A stretch of 15,277 bases of DNA, taken from the NCBI GenBank assembly GCA_002788865.1, contig PFSC01000160.1:1-15277 (forward strand), written 5' to 3'. The notes under the pieces were generated by a model, which was given only the letters and a program-made list of their open reading frames with translations, was not told the origin of the DNA and ran no database searches. The stretch comes from Candidatus Roizmanbacteria bacterium CG_4_9_14_0_2_um_filter_39_13. GTDB lineage: Bacteria; Patescibacteriota; Microgenomatia; UBA1406; GWC2-37-13. Each line of letters starts with the position of its first letter. Within the stretch, counting starts at the first letter, position 1. This document shows positions 5,942 through 15,277 of the stretch, in pieces. The position numbers were made by a program, and so were the translations under genes.

Positions 5942-7123
5942 CTATAACAATAATCCAAGAATCAAAAGACCGATAGGTACAAGTATCAAAGACCATGGCG
6001 TGATCCCTGGAGGCTGATCATTGACTGTAAGTTTGGTAACTGGCGTAGGTGTGCTTGTCGGAACTTGTGCAAGTACAACGGTTGTTGGTGTGGGAGGCAC
6101 TGGAGTGTTCGTCGGAACGGGTGTGGCAGTTGGAGGAATTGGCATACTCGTTGGTATTAGTGTTGCGGTAGGCACTGGAGTATTAGTTGGATTTGGTGTT
6201 GGTGTTCTTGTTGGAGTGCTTGTGGGAGTAGCTGTCGCCGTTGCCGTATGCGTTGGAGAGTTTGTGGGAGTAGCGGTTGAGGTGCTTGTGGGAGTATTTG
6301 TTGTGGGAGGAACAGTTGGCGTAACGGTATTTGTGACAATCGGTGTTGCAGTTTCTGTGGTTTGTGGAACCGTCGGAGTGTTTGTATTTTCTGGCGGGGA
6401 GGTAGGTCCGTCGCATCCAGTGTCATTACATATTCCATTTCCCCCATCCGGATCGGCCTGTTCACAGTTGCCTATTGAATAACATTCTCCCGTGCTCAGG
6501 GAAACTTCGGTTGCATTTGAACTTATGGGGCAGGAGTTATCCTCTGCGGTCCCTTTGTGCACCGTGACTTTCCCGGTTCCTTCACCTTTATAACATAGCC
6601 CATCCCAAAGCGCGGCATTTGTTCCTTGACAGGTGCCACAGGATAGATTGTTGGGGTCGTAGTACGCGCATCCAGTTCCGCACGTTACGCCACCTTTTTC
6701 TGCACATTTATTGGGATCATCAGCTTTATAACCTCCTCCACATTTTGCAGTACAGAGTGCTTCATCAGTAGTTATAGTCGTGTCAGTACAGGCTCCCTGT
6801 TCCCCTGTCGGCGCAGGACCGCCACAATTTCCACAACATTCGCCGGTACCTTGTTCGCTTGATTCAGGATTGCCATCTGCTCCACATTTCACACACCAGT
6901 AGTAGTACTTTCCATCATCTGCAGGATTGTTTGCACATCGCTTGGATCCGACACACTCACCCACCGCAGTTCCATTACACGTTTTTGGTTCATCTGCCCG
7001 TGACCTTGTCAACACCTGATACTTTTGTATTGCAAGGGAAAAGAAGATCACACCCAGCATAAAGAGCGACGCCGAGGCGATGAGGAATACATTCTTTTTT
7101 GATATTTTGGTGACTTGAGCCAT
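5942..7123 (-). CDS. Cys-rich surface protein with Thr/Pro stalk
   Basis: I recognise no enzyme family in this 393-aa protein. It has four parts. A short basic N-terminus (KISKK) is followed by a hydrophobic helix at about 12-31, a signal anchor or uncleaved signal. Residues 49-237 hold 22 cysteines with many Gly, Asp and Asn (for example GECCGNCGG), suggesting disulfide-stabilised or metal-binding repeats outside the membrane. Residues 241-365 form a TPT/TPTP low-complexity stalk that is probably extended and may be glycosylated. Residues 376-393 form a second hydrophobic segment ending LLILGLLL, with no basic residue or LPXTG motif. The overall plan suits a membrane-tethered protein projecting from the cell, as is common in Patescibacteria. 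It starts 10 nt after the stop of the small membrane protein gene, so the two are likely co-transcribed. The start is fixed by the MAQVTKISKK leader. The ligand and role are unknown. Confidence 0.85.
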   Translation of the reverse strand: MAQVTKISKKNVFLIASASLFMLGVIFFSLAIQKYQVLTRSRADEPKTCNGTAVGECVGSKRCANNPADDGKYYYWCVKCGADGNPESSEQGTGECCGNCGGPAPTGEQGACTDTTITTDEALCTAKCGGGYKADDPNKCAEKGGVTCGTGCAYYDPNNLSCGTCQGTNAALWDGLCYKGEGTGKVTVHKGTAEDNSCPISSNATEVSLSTGECYSIGNCEQADPDGGNGICNDTGCDGPTSPPENTNTPTVPQTTETATPIVTNTVTPTVPPTTNTPTSTSTATPTNSPTHTATATATPTSTPTRTPTPNPTNTPVPTATLIPTSMPIPPTATPVPTNTPVPPTPTTVVLAQVPTSTPTPVTKLTVNDQPPGITPWSLILVPIGLLILGLLL

Positions 7124-7133
7124 AGAACGAGAA

Positions 7134-7382
7134 TTACTTATTCATGAAAAAGTTTATATATATCCAGAATCCGAAACCTGAGACAAAAAATATAGTTGAA
7201 ACAATGGTCATCAGTATATACTTGTCAAACTCAAACGGGATATGTGATATTTTGGGTTCTTTCTTTTTGATTACTGCAGTATGGGATTCAGACGGAGCCT
7301 GAGGTCGGGTCATTTTCTTTATATCGATGGGCGTATGGTTTTCTCTTTTCTTTTCGACTTTTGTTATGAATGGATTGCCCAT
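7134..7382 (-). CDS. Small single-helix membrane protein, unknown function
   Basis: This 82-aa protein has a charged, Lys-rich N-terminal half (KKREN, IKKM, KKKEPK), then one predicted transmembrane helix (about 55-79, YILMTIVSTIFFVSGFGFWIYINFF) ending at FMNK. By the positive-inside rule the N-terminal half should be cytoplasmic. I recognise no family. It is 10 nt upstream of the Cys-rich surface protein gene on the same strand, which suggests a shared operon and perhaps a joint envelope role. About 90 bp without a gene separate it from miaA upstream. The coding call rests on length, the amphipathic-to-hydrophobic design and tight packing. Confidence 0.7.
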   Translation of the reverse strand: MGNPFITKVEKKRENHTPIDIKKMTRPQAPSESHTAVIKKKEPKISHIPFEFDKYILMTIVSTIFFVSGFGFWIYINFFMNK

Positions 7383-7471
7383 ATAAACTTCATTATTTCA
7401 TGTTCGATTTAGTATATCAAGCGATATGATGGTTAGATCATTATCTGACTATATTATTAGGGAAACATATA

Positions 7472-8398
7472 TCAAATATTTGTCCATTGGATATCTGGAT
7501 TTTGACGCATGAATGTACTTTGGCGTTTTGCGTACTGTATCTCTTTCATCGACCAGTCCATGATCATTTGTTCCATTGATTTCTTCCCTTCCACAAATGA
7601 CAGTACCTGTTGATACCCAATGGCATTGAGTCCTGGGGTTTTCGGAGAAAGTCCTTTTTTGAGAAGCTTTTCAACTTCATGAATTGCTCCTGCATCAATT
7701 CTCTCTTGAATTCGTACTTCAATAGCTCGCACAAGGTCGTCAGTATTTTTATACTTCAAACCTTCAATATTAACGTGATTTGAATTAAAAACTGAAGTTG
7801 GTATAGGATCATTCTGATTGGCACATCTCCCCTCTTCGATTTCTAGTTTCCGGATGAGTCGATGTGGATTTTGATTATCGCTCTCATTCATTTTCTCAAA
7901 AATATTCATATTCTTATCGCGCAACATGTTTTGCAATTCAGAAACTGAAAGTTTGTTTAGTCTTTCACGCAACTTGGGATTGGGCGCTACGTTGGTGTCT
8001 ACGGTGTTATATAAAAGATTTTTGATATACAAATAACTTCCTCCAATGACGATCGGTGTCTTCCCTCGTTCTACTATATTTTGAATACCAATCTCTGCAC
8101 ATTGTTTGTAATCAAACGCAGAGAACTCACTGTTGGGGTCCACAATGTCATATAGCCATAGCTTAATTGGAGAATTTTTCAAAGTATAATATCCAATGTC
8201 AAAAGTATCTTTCTTCTCTTCAGTGTGAAAGGTTCCATTTGTAAGATGTAAATCCTTCCCTGTGATAATATCCAACTCCTTATATACTTGGCGAGAGTCA
8301 GCATTCACAAGCTCGCCACCTAACTCTTTTGCAAGCCGTATCGCTCGGGCTGTTTTGCCTGTTGCAGTCTGTCCAGTAATGACATGAATTGTACTCAT
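7472..8398 (-). CDS. miaA: tRNA dimethylallyltransferase
   Basis: Transfers the isopentenyl group of dimethylallyl diphosphate to N6 of A37 in tRNAs reading UNN codons, improving codon-anticodon stability. The 308-aa protein has the P-loop GQTATGKT (9-16) and the substrate-binding DSRQVYKELDI (34-44) with the family's catalytic Asp34. Further on are the diphosphate-site motif GGSYLY (119-124; usually GGTxLY) and NPHRLIRKLEI, followed by EVRIQERIDAGAIHEVEKLL and PGLNAIGYQQVLSF, which are typical of the C-terminal half. The lower-conserved stretch after DIITGKD replaces the usual IGTAKP segment, so the enzyme is divergent. It starts 3 nt after the folD stop, with no Shine-Dalgarno, consistent with translational coupling in a gyrA-folD-miaA run. 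Confidence 0.92.
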   Translation of the reverse strand: MSTIHVITGQTATGKTARAIRLAKELGGELVNADSRQVYKELDIITGKDLHLTNGTFHTEEKKDTFDIGYYTLKNSPIKLWLYDIVDPNSEFSAFDYKQCAEIGIQNIVERGKTPIVIGGSYLYIKNLLYNTVDTNVAPNPKLRERLNKLSVSELQNMLRDKNMNIFEKMNESDNQNPHRLIRKLEIEEGRCANQNDPIPTSVFNSNHVNIEGLKYKNTDDLVRAIEVRIQERIDAGAIHEVEKLLKKGLSPKTPGLNAIGYQQVLSFVEGKKSMEQMIMDWSMKEIQYAKRQSTFMRQNPDIQWTNI

Positions 8399-8401
8399 AT
8401 G

Positions 8402-9277
8402 TTATTTTCTAAGACTGAAGCGTGCTGATTCAAGAAGATTTTTGTATAAATATGAAACATCGAGAGGGCCAATACCATGTGGTGTGATGTTATACCATGA
8501 TGCTTTTTCTTTGATTTCATTCTCGTCAAAATCTCCTTTGAGAACTCCGTTTTCTTTTCGCAGACCGACATTCAATAGAACGACTCCTTGCTTGATCTGA
8601 TCTGAAAATATGATTTTTTGTCCAGTTGCTGTGATGATGATATCTGCAAATTGAAAAATCTCATGAGGGTTTTGTGTGTGTGAATCCACGACAGTATACA
8701 AAACGCCAAGGTCATGAAATGCTTTTGCGATTGGCTTGCCACCTGTTGGACCTTTGCCAACAATGACGATATTTTTTTTCTTCAGTACCGATTGAAAAAA
8801 GGGAGTATCCTTTTGAAAATCCACAATCGCATCCTCAGGAGTTTTCACTTCAGAAAAAATGTATTTGATACATGAGAGCACGGCCAAACTGAGTGGAAAT
8901 TGAAATGTTGAATTTGATAAGTGTCCTTCAATTTCTTTTGATGCAGGAATTATCGAATACATCTTTTGTATATCGTAGTTTTCTGGAAGTGGATGTTGAA
9001 TAATAATTCCGGTTGTTGAAGGGTTATTGACTTTTGTTGCAAGTACCGTGAGAAAATCATCAAACGATGGCGCTGAGCTCAGATTTTGAAACTCGAAATC
9101 GGCACCAATTTTTTCAGCCTTATTTTGTTTGATGCTCACAAACGAAAGTTGTTCTGGTTCCTGACCGAGGAGTATTGTGACAAGATTGGGAGTAACATTT
9201 TGTTTTTTAAGCTCAACGATCTGAGCGTACAGTTGCTCATCAAGACATGATACGATTTCTTCACACGGAATAATCAT
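8402..9277 (-). CDS. folD: Divergent FolD-like methylenetetrahydrofolate dehydrogenase/cyclohydrolase
   Basis: FolD interconverts 5,10-methylene-, methenyl- and 10-formyl-tetrahydrofolate using NADP. This 291-aa homologue keeps the order and several anchors: LVTILLGQEPEQLSFVSIK (32-50), GIIIQHPLP (90-98), KEIEGH (114-119), a Rossmann segment IVIVGKGPTGGKP (170-182), the ADIIITATGQ strand (211-220), VLLNVGLR and TPHGIGPLDV (265-274). Departures from the consensus are marked. The catalytic Tyr (YVxxK) is Phe46, while Lys50 and Gln94 are kept. KDVDG is KEIEG. GRSxIVGxP is GKGPTGGKP. PVPGGVGPMT is PHGIGPLDV. The usual PCTP motif is absent, and the linker before the Rossmann strand is longer. The family is clear, but the exact activities, especially cyclohydrolase, are uncertain. 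It starts 10 nt after gyrA. Confidence 0.82.
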   Translation of the reverse strand: MIIPCEEIVSCLDEQLYAQIVELKKQNVTPNLVTILLGQEPEQLSFVSIKQNKAEKIGADFEFQNLSSAPSFDDFLTVLATKVNNPSTTGIIIQHPLPENYDIQKMYSIIPASKEIEGHLSNSTFQFPLSLAVLSCIKYIFSEVKTPEDAIVDFQKDTPFFQSVLKKKNIVIVGKGPTGGKPIAKAFHDLGVLYTVVDSHTQNPHEIFQFADIIITATGQKIIFSDQIKQGVVLLNVGLRKENGVLKGDFDENEIKEKASWYNITPHGIGPLDVSYLYKNLLESARFSLRK

Positions 9278-9287
9278 TTTTTGGTTT

Positions 9288-11849
9288 TTAGATGAATGTT
9301 GCGCTTACTATTTTATCTCCTGATTTTGAGAAACGCATCAAAATGACGCCTTTTGCCGTTCGAGAGTATTTTGGAATCTTGTTCAGTGGTATCTTCACGA
9401 CTTGGCCTTGTTGACTTGTGATAATTACCGTTGTATCTAGCGATTCCACAATTTGCGCAAATGCGACTTTACCGACTTTCTCTCCTTGAGGTGCAATTTT
9501 TACCCCTTTCCCTCCGCGATGCTGATCTTTGAAATTTTTCAGACTGACGAGCTTTCCAATACCTTTTTCTACAATCACGAGTATTGATTTTTTCAAATCT
9601 TCATTTGTGAAGTAGTCCGCGGCAACCACATTGTCCCCGGCTCCAAGAAAAATTCCTCGGACTCCTTGAGATGACCTGCCTGTTTCGCGAACTTCTTTTT
9701 CTTTGAAGAGAATTGCTTTTCCTCCGCGACTGACGATCATCACATTTATGTCTCCGTCGGTGAGTGAAGATGTGAGAAGCTCATCTCCCTTGGCAAGGTT
9801 TATTGCTATTAGTCCATTACTTCGGATATTTGCATACTTGATGAATTCGGTCTTCTTGATAAGTCCTTTTTTGGTAACCATCAGAATGTTTGTTCCTTTT
9901 TGTTTGGATACTTCTTTTTCATCGAACGAGAGTATTGAGGTGATGGTTTCGTTTGGTCTCAGAGTGAGGAGATTTACGATCGCTTTCCCTTTGGAAGTAC
10001 GCGATCCTTGTGGTATTTCCCAAACTCTTGTTTTGAATACTCGTCCTTGATTGCTGAAAAAGAGCATGTAATCATGAGTCATAGCAGTTGTGATGTATGA
10101 AATATCATCACTTTCTTTTGTGGTCATTCCGGATACTCCTTTTCCTCCTCTTCTTTGTACTTTGAATGTTTCGCGAGGTACTTGTTTGATATATCCTTCT
10201 TTGGTGAGTACTACAATCACCTCTTTGTTTTCGATAAGCATGACATCAGTGATCTCACCTGGCTTGGATTTGACAACCTTTGTTCGGCGATTATCTCCGA
10301 ACTTTGTTCTTAGTTCAATAAGTTCATCCTTGATCACTTTCAATATTTTAAATACATCTCCAAGAAGATCTTCAAGGTATGCGATGAGTTCTTTGAGCTT
10401 TGCAAGTTCGTCCTCGATTTTTGCTCGTTCAAGGCCAGTAAGTCTCTTGAGTTGCATATCCAAAATTGCCTGAGACTGTAGTTCAGAGAGTCCAAATTGT
10501 TTCATTAATTGAGCTCTCGCAATCGCTTCATCCTTGGAGCTTCTGATGATTTTTATAACTTCATCGATGTTGTCGAGTGCGATGAGGTATCCTTCCAGGA
10601 TATGTGCACGGTATTTTGCCTGTGCAAGTTCGTACTCTGTTCGCTTTCGAATGATGTCGACCCGGTGGTGAATATATAGTTCGAGAATTGATTTCAGCGA
10701 AAGTGTTTGTGGTACTCCTCCGACGAGAGCCACCATATTTACCGGGAATGTTGTTTGAAGATCTGTATGTTTATAGAGATTATTTATGACTTTTTTGTAC
10801 ACTGCATCACGTTTCAGTTCGATTACGACGCGAATACCATCTCGATCCGATTCGTCTCGCAAATCCGAGATGCCATTTATTTTTTTGTTTATGACCAAAT
10901 ATGCAATTTTTTTGACAAGATTTGCTTTGTTTACTTGATAGGGAAGTTCATTGACAACGATTGCTGTTTTTCCTTTTCCGATATCTTCATCGGATACTTT
11001 TGCTCGGATGAGTATTTTTCCTCTTCCTGTCTGGTACGCTTGTCGGATATCATTTTCACCATAAATTGTTCCTGATGTTGGGAAATCTGGTCCTTTTATA
11101 TGTTCGAGAATTTGGTCAAGATCAATACCAAACCCGAGGTCTGTGTCGGGTCGTGAAGTAGTTGTTTCGAGAGTGTTTTTTTTTGTTTTTCCTTCTTTTG
11201 CAGGTTCGTCTAGTGCTTGATCTGTTGTTTCTTCTACACTTTGAAGGTCTGAAAACTTCGCGTTGTCGATCATTGTGATGATAGTGTCAACGACTTCGGT
11301 GAGGTTGTGTGGAGGTATTTTTGTGGCCATACCTACTGCAATACCCTCTGCACCCATGAGGAGCATATTTGGGAGTTTTGCTGGAAGGTACATTGGCTCT
11401 TGAAGCGTGCCGTCAAAATTGTCAATGGTCGCAATTGTATCTTTTTCAATATCAAGAAGAAGTTCTTCGGCAATCTTTGTCATTTTGACCTCCGTGTATC
11501 GCATAGCAGCAGGAGGATCGCCATCAATTGATCCAAAGTTTCCTTGACCGTTCACGAGTGGATATCGCATCGAAAAGTCTTGAGCGAGCCGGACCAATGC
11601 ATCATACACTGGAGAATCTCCATGAGGATGATACTTACCCAAAACTTCTCCAACAACTTTAGCTGATTTTGAAAATCGTCCTCCTGCAGTCAGGTTCATT
11701 TTGTACATCGCATACAAAATACGCCGGTGAACAGGTTTGAGTCCATCTCGAACATCGGGAAGAGCCCGTGCCACGATAACTGACATAGCATAATCGAGAT
11801 ATGCCTTCTTCATTTCTTCAGAGATTGGTGCGGGTTGAATTGTGGTCAT
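9288..11849 (-). CDS. gyrA: DNA gyrase subunit A
   Basis: The breakage-reunion subunit of gyrase, which introduces negative supercoils together with GyrB. In this 853-aa protein, [24 protein letters not shown] (20-43) opens the winged-helix domain. [17 protein letters not shown] (74-90) is the quinolone region with Ser79 and Asp83 in their sensitive forms. AAMRYTE (114-120) carries the catalytic Tyr118. The C-terminal pinwheel contains a GyrA box, QRRGGKG (565-571), and a second QHRGGKG, which identify it as GyrA rather than ParC. Unusually, residues about 197-241 are an acidic, Thr/Lys-rich insertion before the [16 protein letters not shown] segment, where most GyrAs have only a short linker. 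There is no long acidic C-terminal tail. The gene follows ppa by 24 bp and precedes folD by 10 bp, so it is probably part of one transcript. Confidence 0.96.
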   Translation of the reverse strand: MTTIQPAPISEEMKKAYLDYAMSVIVARALPDVRDGLKPVHRRILYAMYKMNLTAGGRFSKSAKVVGEVLGKYHPHGDSPVYDALVRLAQDFSMRYPLVNGQGNFGSIDGDPPAAMRYTEVKMTKIAEELLLDIEKDTIATIDNFDGTLQEPMYLPAKLPNMLLMGAEGIAVGMATKIPPHNLTEVVDTIITMIDNAKFSDLQSVEETTDQALDEPAKEGKTKKNTLETTTSRPDTDLGFGIDLDQILEHIKGPDFPTSGTIYGENDIRQAYQTGRGKILIRAKVSDEDIGKGKTAIVVNELPYQVNKANLVKKIAYLVINKKINGISDLRDESDRDGIRVVIELKRDAVYKKVINNLYKHTDLQTTFPVNMVALVGGVPQTLSLKSILELYIHHRVDIIRKRTEYELAQAKYRAHILEGYLIALDNIDEVIKIIRSSKDEAIARAQLMKQFGLSELQSQAILDMQLKRLTGLERAKIEDELAKLKELIAYLEDLLGDVFKILKVIKDELIELRTKFGDNRRTKVVKSKPGEITDVMLIENKEVIVVLTKEGYIKQVPRETFKVQRRGGKGVSGMTTKESDDISYITTAMTHDYMLFFSNQGRVFKTRVWEIPQGSRTSKGKAIVNLLTLRPNETITSILSFDEKEVSKQKGTNILMVTKKGLIKKTEFIKYANIRSNGLIAINLAKGDELLTSSLTDGDINVMIVSRGGKAILFKEKEVRETGRSSQGVRGIFLGAGDNVVAADYFTNEDLKKSILVIVEKGIGKLVSLKNFKDQHRGGKGVKIAPQGEKVGKVAFAQIVESLDTTVIITSQQGQVVKIPLNKIPKYSRTAKGVILMRFSKSGDKIVSATFI

Positions 11850-11873
11850 GGTTCTACAGTATTTGGAAAATTA

Positions 11874-12395
11874 TTATTCAGACTTTACTAATGATTTTTC
11901 GATATTTTTCATTGCTTCACCTTTTCCTAAAAATTCTCTCGTTTTTACCCATTTATTTGGTTCGAGCTCTTTATAATGGTCAAAGAAATGCTTGATTTTA
12001 TTTAGTGTTGGTTCATCAAGATCCTTGACGTCATTTATATGAGCATAAAATGGATCAACTTTTGTGGTTGGTACTGCAATGACTTTTGTGTCAATACCTT
12101 CTTCATCCTCCATCTCGAGCATTCCGATCACGCGAACCGGAATCACGACTCCTACCGCCAGTGGTTGCGATGAAACAACCATTACATCTGTTGCGTCACC
12201 ATCTTCTGCAATGGTGTTTGGAATGAATCCGTAGTTGAATGGATATGGCATCGACGTGTAATGAAATCGATCTACAAACATAAATCCAGACTCTTTGTCA
12301 ATCTCATATTTGATAAGTGAGCCTTCTGGGATTTCTATAAGAACGTTTATAAATTCTGGAGGATTTTCTCCGGTCGATAGTTTCTTTAAATTCAT
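11874..12395 (-). CDS. ppa: Inorganic pyrophosphatase (family I)
   Basis: Soluble Mg-dependent hydrolase splitting PPi to two phosphates, which pulls polymerisation and activation reactions forward. The 173-aa length is typical of the bacterial hexameric type. The metal and substrate residues are all visible: YGFIPNT (55-61), DGDATDV with Asp65, Asp67 and Asp70, EDEEGIDTK with Asp97, Asp102 and Lys104, and YKELEPNKWV near the C-terminus. The usual DGDPLD is DGDATD, which does not remove a metal ligand. It lies between gyrB and gyrA, 24 bp before gyrA, and is probably transcribed with it. The region before the ATG is A-rich without a Shine-Dalgarno. Confidence 0.96.
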   Translation of the reverse strand: MNLKKLSTGENPPEFINVLIEIPEGSLIKYEIDKESGFMFVDRFHYTSMPYPFNYGFIPNTIAEDGDATDVMVVSSQPLAVGVVIPVRVIGMLEMEDEEGIDTKVIAVPTTKVDPFYAHINDVKDLDEPTLNKIKHFFDHYKELEPNKWVKTREFLGKGEAMKNIEKSLVKSE

Positions 12396-12428
12396 GGTTT
12401 TTTAAAAATAATTGATAATTTTTCCCAC

Positions 12429-12521
12429 TGTCATTCTGAGTGAAACGCCTGCCCGCCGAATTGGAGGGACGAATCCATGTATTTATGGATCCTTCTCAGC
12501 CAGAGGCTGATCAGGATGACA
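12429..12521. repeat. 93-bp TGTCAT-ended palindromic repeat
   Basis: The ends TGTCATTCTGA and TCAGGATGACA are inverted copies (10 of 11). An internal hairpin pairs ATCCAT (12473-12478) with ATGGAT (12485-12490), and CAGCC/GGCTG forms another. It occupies most of the 131-bp gyrB-ppa gap and ends 5 bp before the gyrB stop codon. Its ends match the TGTCAT/ATGACA inner boundaries of the MITE-like copies, so it may be a related REP-like unit. In position it could fold as a 3' hairpin of gyrB mRNA. Confidence 0.65.
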
Positions 12522-12526
12522 AACAA

Positions 12527-14467
<1,941 letters not shown>

Positions 14468-14489
14468 TTAAAGTTGAGGTTAAAAAAAG

Positions 14490-14495
14490 ATTATA
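14490..14495 (-). promoter_or_regulatory. -10 box of gyrB
   Basis: A consensus TATAAT on the minus strand lies about 35 nt before the gyrB ATG, between the gene and the CTCAG palindrome. No clear -35 is found at the right distance. The resulting short leader has no Shine-Dalgarno. Confidence 0.45.
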
Positions 14496-14505
14496 ACACA
14501 AAAAA

Positions 14506-14769
14506 AGTCGCTCAGCTACTCAGTACCTCAGTCGTAAGAGTTCACTCTTCTTGACACACGTTGTCATTCCCGCGAAGGTGGGAATCCATTCTCCAGACTA
14601 TTTCAACAATCTGGATCCGTCCCCGTGAAAACGGGGATCAGGTCGGGGATGACACAAAATAATAATTGATATATTATGATACAGTTTTGTCATAGACCGT
14701 GAACTCTTACTCTCAGTGACCCAGCAACCACGATGCTGAGTTCCTGAGTACCTGAGCCTCTGAGCGACT
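14506..14769. repeat. CTCAG/CTGAG palindrome with 8-nt phasing, interrupted by MITE copy B
   Basis: The outer arms AGTCGCTCAG (14506-14515) and CTGAGCGACT (14760-14769) are perfect inverted copies. Within the left arm CTCAG recurs at 14511, 14519 and 14527. In the right arm CTGAG recurs at 14736, 14744, 14752 and 14760. Spacing is exactly 8 nt throughout. Without the MITE and one target copy the element would be roughly 80 bp and fold into a long hairpin. Its right end is 4 bp from the rplL stop, so on the minus strand it is ideally placed as a terminator or mRNA-end structure. The rplL-gyrB gap (318 bp) holds this composite and the gyrB -10 box; no gene is visible there. Confidence 0.7.
14534..14710 (-). 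mobile_element. MITE-like element, copy B (177 bp)
   Basis: Read on the minus strand it parallels copy A along its length. The terminal inverted repeats GTAAGAGTTCAC (14534-14545) and GTGAACTCTTAC (14699-14710) are perfect over 12 bp. It is 15 bp longer than copy A because the CCCCGA/TCGGGG hairpin region contains an additional CCCCGT/ACGGGG stem. The flanks CCTCAGTC (14526-14533) and TCTCAGTG (14711-14718) share the core CTCAGT and are probably a decayed 8-bp target duplication. It points towards gyrB, as copy A points towards pyk. There is no ORF. Confidence 0.85.
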
Positions 14770-14773
14770 GATA

Positions 14774-15181
14774 TTATTTTAATTCTACTGTTGCTCCCGC
14801 TGCTTCAAGTTTTGTTTTTGCTTCTTCTGCTTCTTCTTTTTTGACTCCTGTCAAAAGGTCTTGTGGTGGTGTTTCAACCAATTTCTTTGCATCCATGAGT
14901 CCGAGATCTTGTCGAAGTTCTCGTACTGCTTTGATGACTGCAAGTTTTTGTTCTCCTGCACCGGTAAGCACTACATTAAACGCAGTTTTTTCTTCTGCTG
15001 GTGCTGCGTCTGCTGCTACCACGCCTCCTACTGCTGGTGCTGCCATCATTGGCATTGCAGAGACTCCAAATTTTTCTTCAAGATATTTCGCAAGATCTGC
15101 GACTTCGATTACAGTCAATTTTTCGATTTGATCTGCAATTTTTTGAAGATTTGCACTCAGTTTTATTTCTTCGTCTGCCAT
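14774..15181 (-). CDS. rplL: 50S ribosomal protein L7/L12
   Basis: The multi-copy stalk protein that recruits translational GTPases to the ribosome. The 135-aa chain has the N-terminal dimerisation domain (about 1-45, [27 protein letters not shown]), an Ala/Gly/Val/Pro-rich flexible hinge (about 46-62) and the globular C-terminal domain. That domain reads EKTAFNVVL, then [25 protein letters not shown] and [20 protein letters not shown] at the end. It is slightly longer than the usual 120-125 residues. The ATG is fixed by the good Shine-Dalgarno upstream. rplJ usually precedes rplL; none is visible in the 96 bp that remain. A strong palindrome starts 4 bp after the stop. Confidence 0.97.
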   Translation of the reverse strand: MADEEIKLSANLQKIADQIEKLTVIEVADLAKYLEEKFGVSAMPMMAAPAVGGVVAADAAPAEEKTAFNVVLTGAGEQKLAVIKAVRELRQDLGLMDAKKLVETPPQDLLTGVKKEEAEEAKTKLEAAGATVELK

Positions 15182-15191
15182 ATGTGTGTGA

Positions 15192-15200
15192 CACCCCCTT
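15192..15200 (-). promoter_or_regulatory. Shine-Dalgarno of rplL
   Basis: On the minus strand AAGGGGGTG lies 10 nt before the ATG (15181). It matches the AAGGAGGTG consensus at 8 of 9 positions, and the odd G can wobble-pair with U of the anti-SD. It is the only convincing ribosome-binding site in the window and supports this start. Confidence 0.7.
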
Positions 15201-15246
15201 AATATTAATTTACAAATTACTAATCTCTCTTTAGGGTTTAATTCCC

Positions 15247-15277
15247 CGACGCTTGCGTCGCGATTGTCATTCCTGCG
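15247..15277. repeat. Hairpin and truncated TGTCATTCC repeat at the window edge
   Basis: CGACG (15247-15251) and CGTCG (15256-15260) form a small GC stem. TGTCATTCCTGCG then runs to the end of the window, resembling the TGTCATTCCCGCG end of the inner unit of the MITE-like copies. It may be the start of another repeat, cut off by the window. Confidence 0.35.

Noticed and set aside
6021..6482. A 153-codon plus-strand open frame rich in Val and Gly
   Set aside because: It is the antisense shadow of the Thr/Pro stalk codons of the minus-strand surface protein, with no initiation signal or recognisable motif.
7383..7471. A terminator or small RNA between miaA and the small membrane protein gene
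   Set aside because: Only a weak bulged stem around 7425-7447 is present, without a T-tract; not enough to call.

Overview
The window looks like chromosomal DNA from a small-genome bacterium, most likely a Candidate Phyla Radiation (Patescibacteria) member, perhaps Microgenomates-like. This is inferred from AT-rich coding DNA, divergent versions of core enzymes, a Thr/Pro-stalk surface protein typical of that group, and dense palindromic intergenic repeats. No 16S rRNA or other decisive marker is present, so the placement is tentative. Stop codons include TGA (gyrB), which argues against a recoded UGA.

Left part, + strand (1-5919): a 5'-truncated adenosine kinase-like PfkB enzyme, S-adenosylhomocysteine hydrolase (ahcY), pyruvate kinase (pyk) and the ribosomal GTPase LepA/EF4. 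The first two could form a SAH-clearing step: AhcY releases adenosine and the kinase would phosphorylate it. Right part, - strand (15181 down to 5942): rplL, gyrB, inorganic pyrophosphatase (ppa), gyrA, a divergent folD, miaA, a small one-helix membrane protein and a Cys-rich, Thr/Pro-stalk surface protein. The two arms converge at about 5930. No tRNA, rRNA or CRISPR array was seen.

The most notable content is repetitive. (i) Two copies of a non-coding MITE-like element (2347-2508 and, inverted, 14534-14710) share 12-bp terminal inverted repeats, GTAAGAGTTCAC. The first is flanked by a perfect 8-bp target duplication, TCAAATTG. The second has landed inside another palindrome built from CTCAG/CTGAG pentamers at 8-nt spacing, next to the rplL stop. 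(ii) lepA carries two palindromic DNA segments read in frame, resembling in principle the Rickettsia palindromic elements that insert in genes. (iii) A 93-bp TGTCAT-ended palindrome lies after gyrB, and a degenerate AGTC heptamer array follows ahcY.

Expression signals: pyk has a well-spaced TTGAAT-17-TATAAT promoter that ends 10 nt before its likely ATG. lepA has a TATAAT 5 nt before its ATG, suggesting leaderless or near-leaderless transcripts. rplL is the only gene here with a clear Shine-Dalgarno sequence. Several enzymes have unusual active-site residues: pyruvate kinase at its potassium site, and FolD at its catalytic Tyr/Asp motifs.
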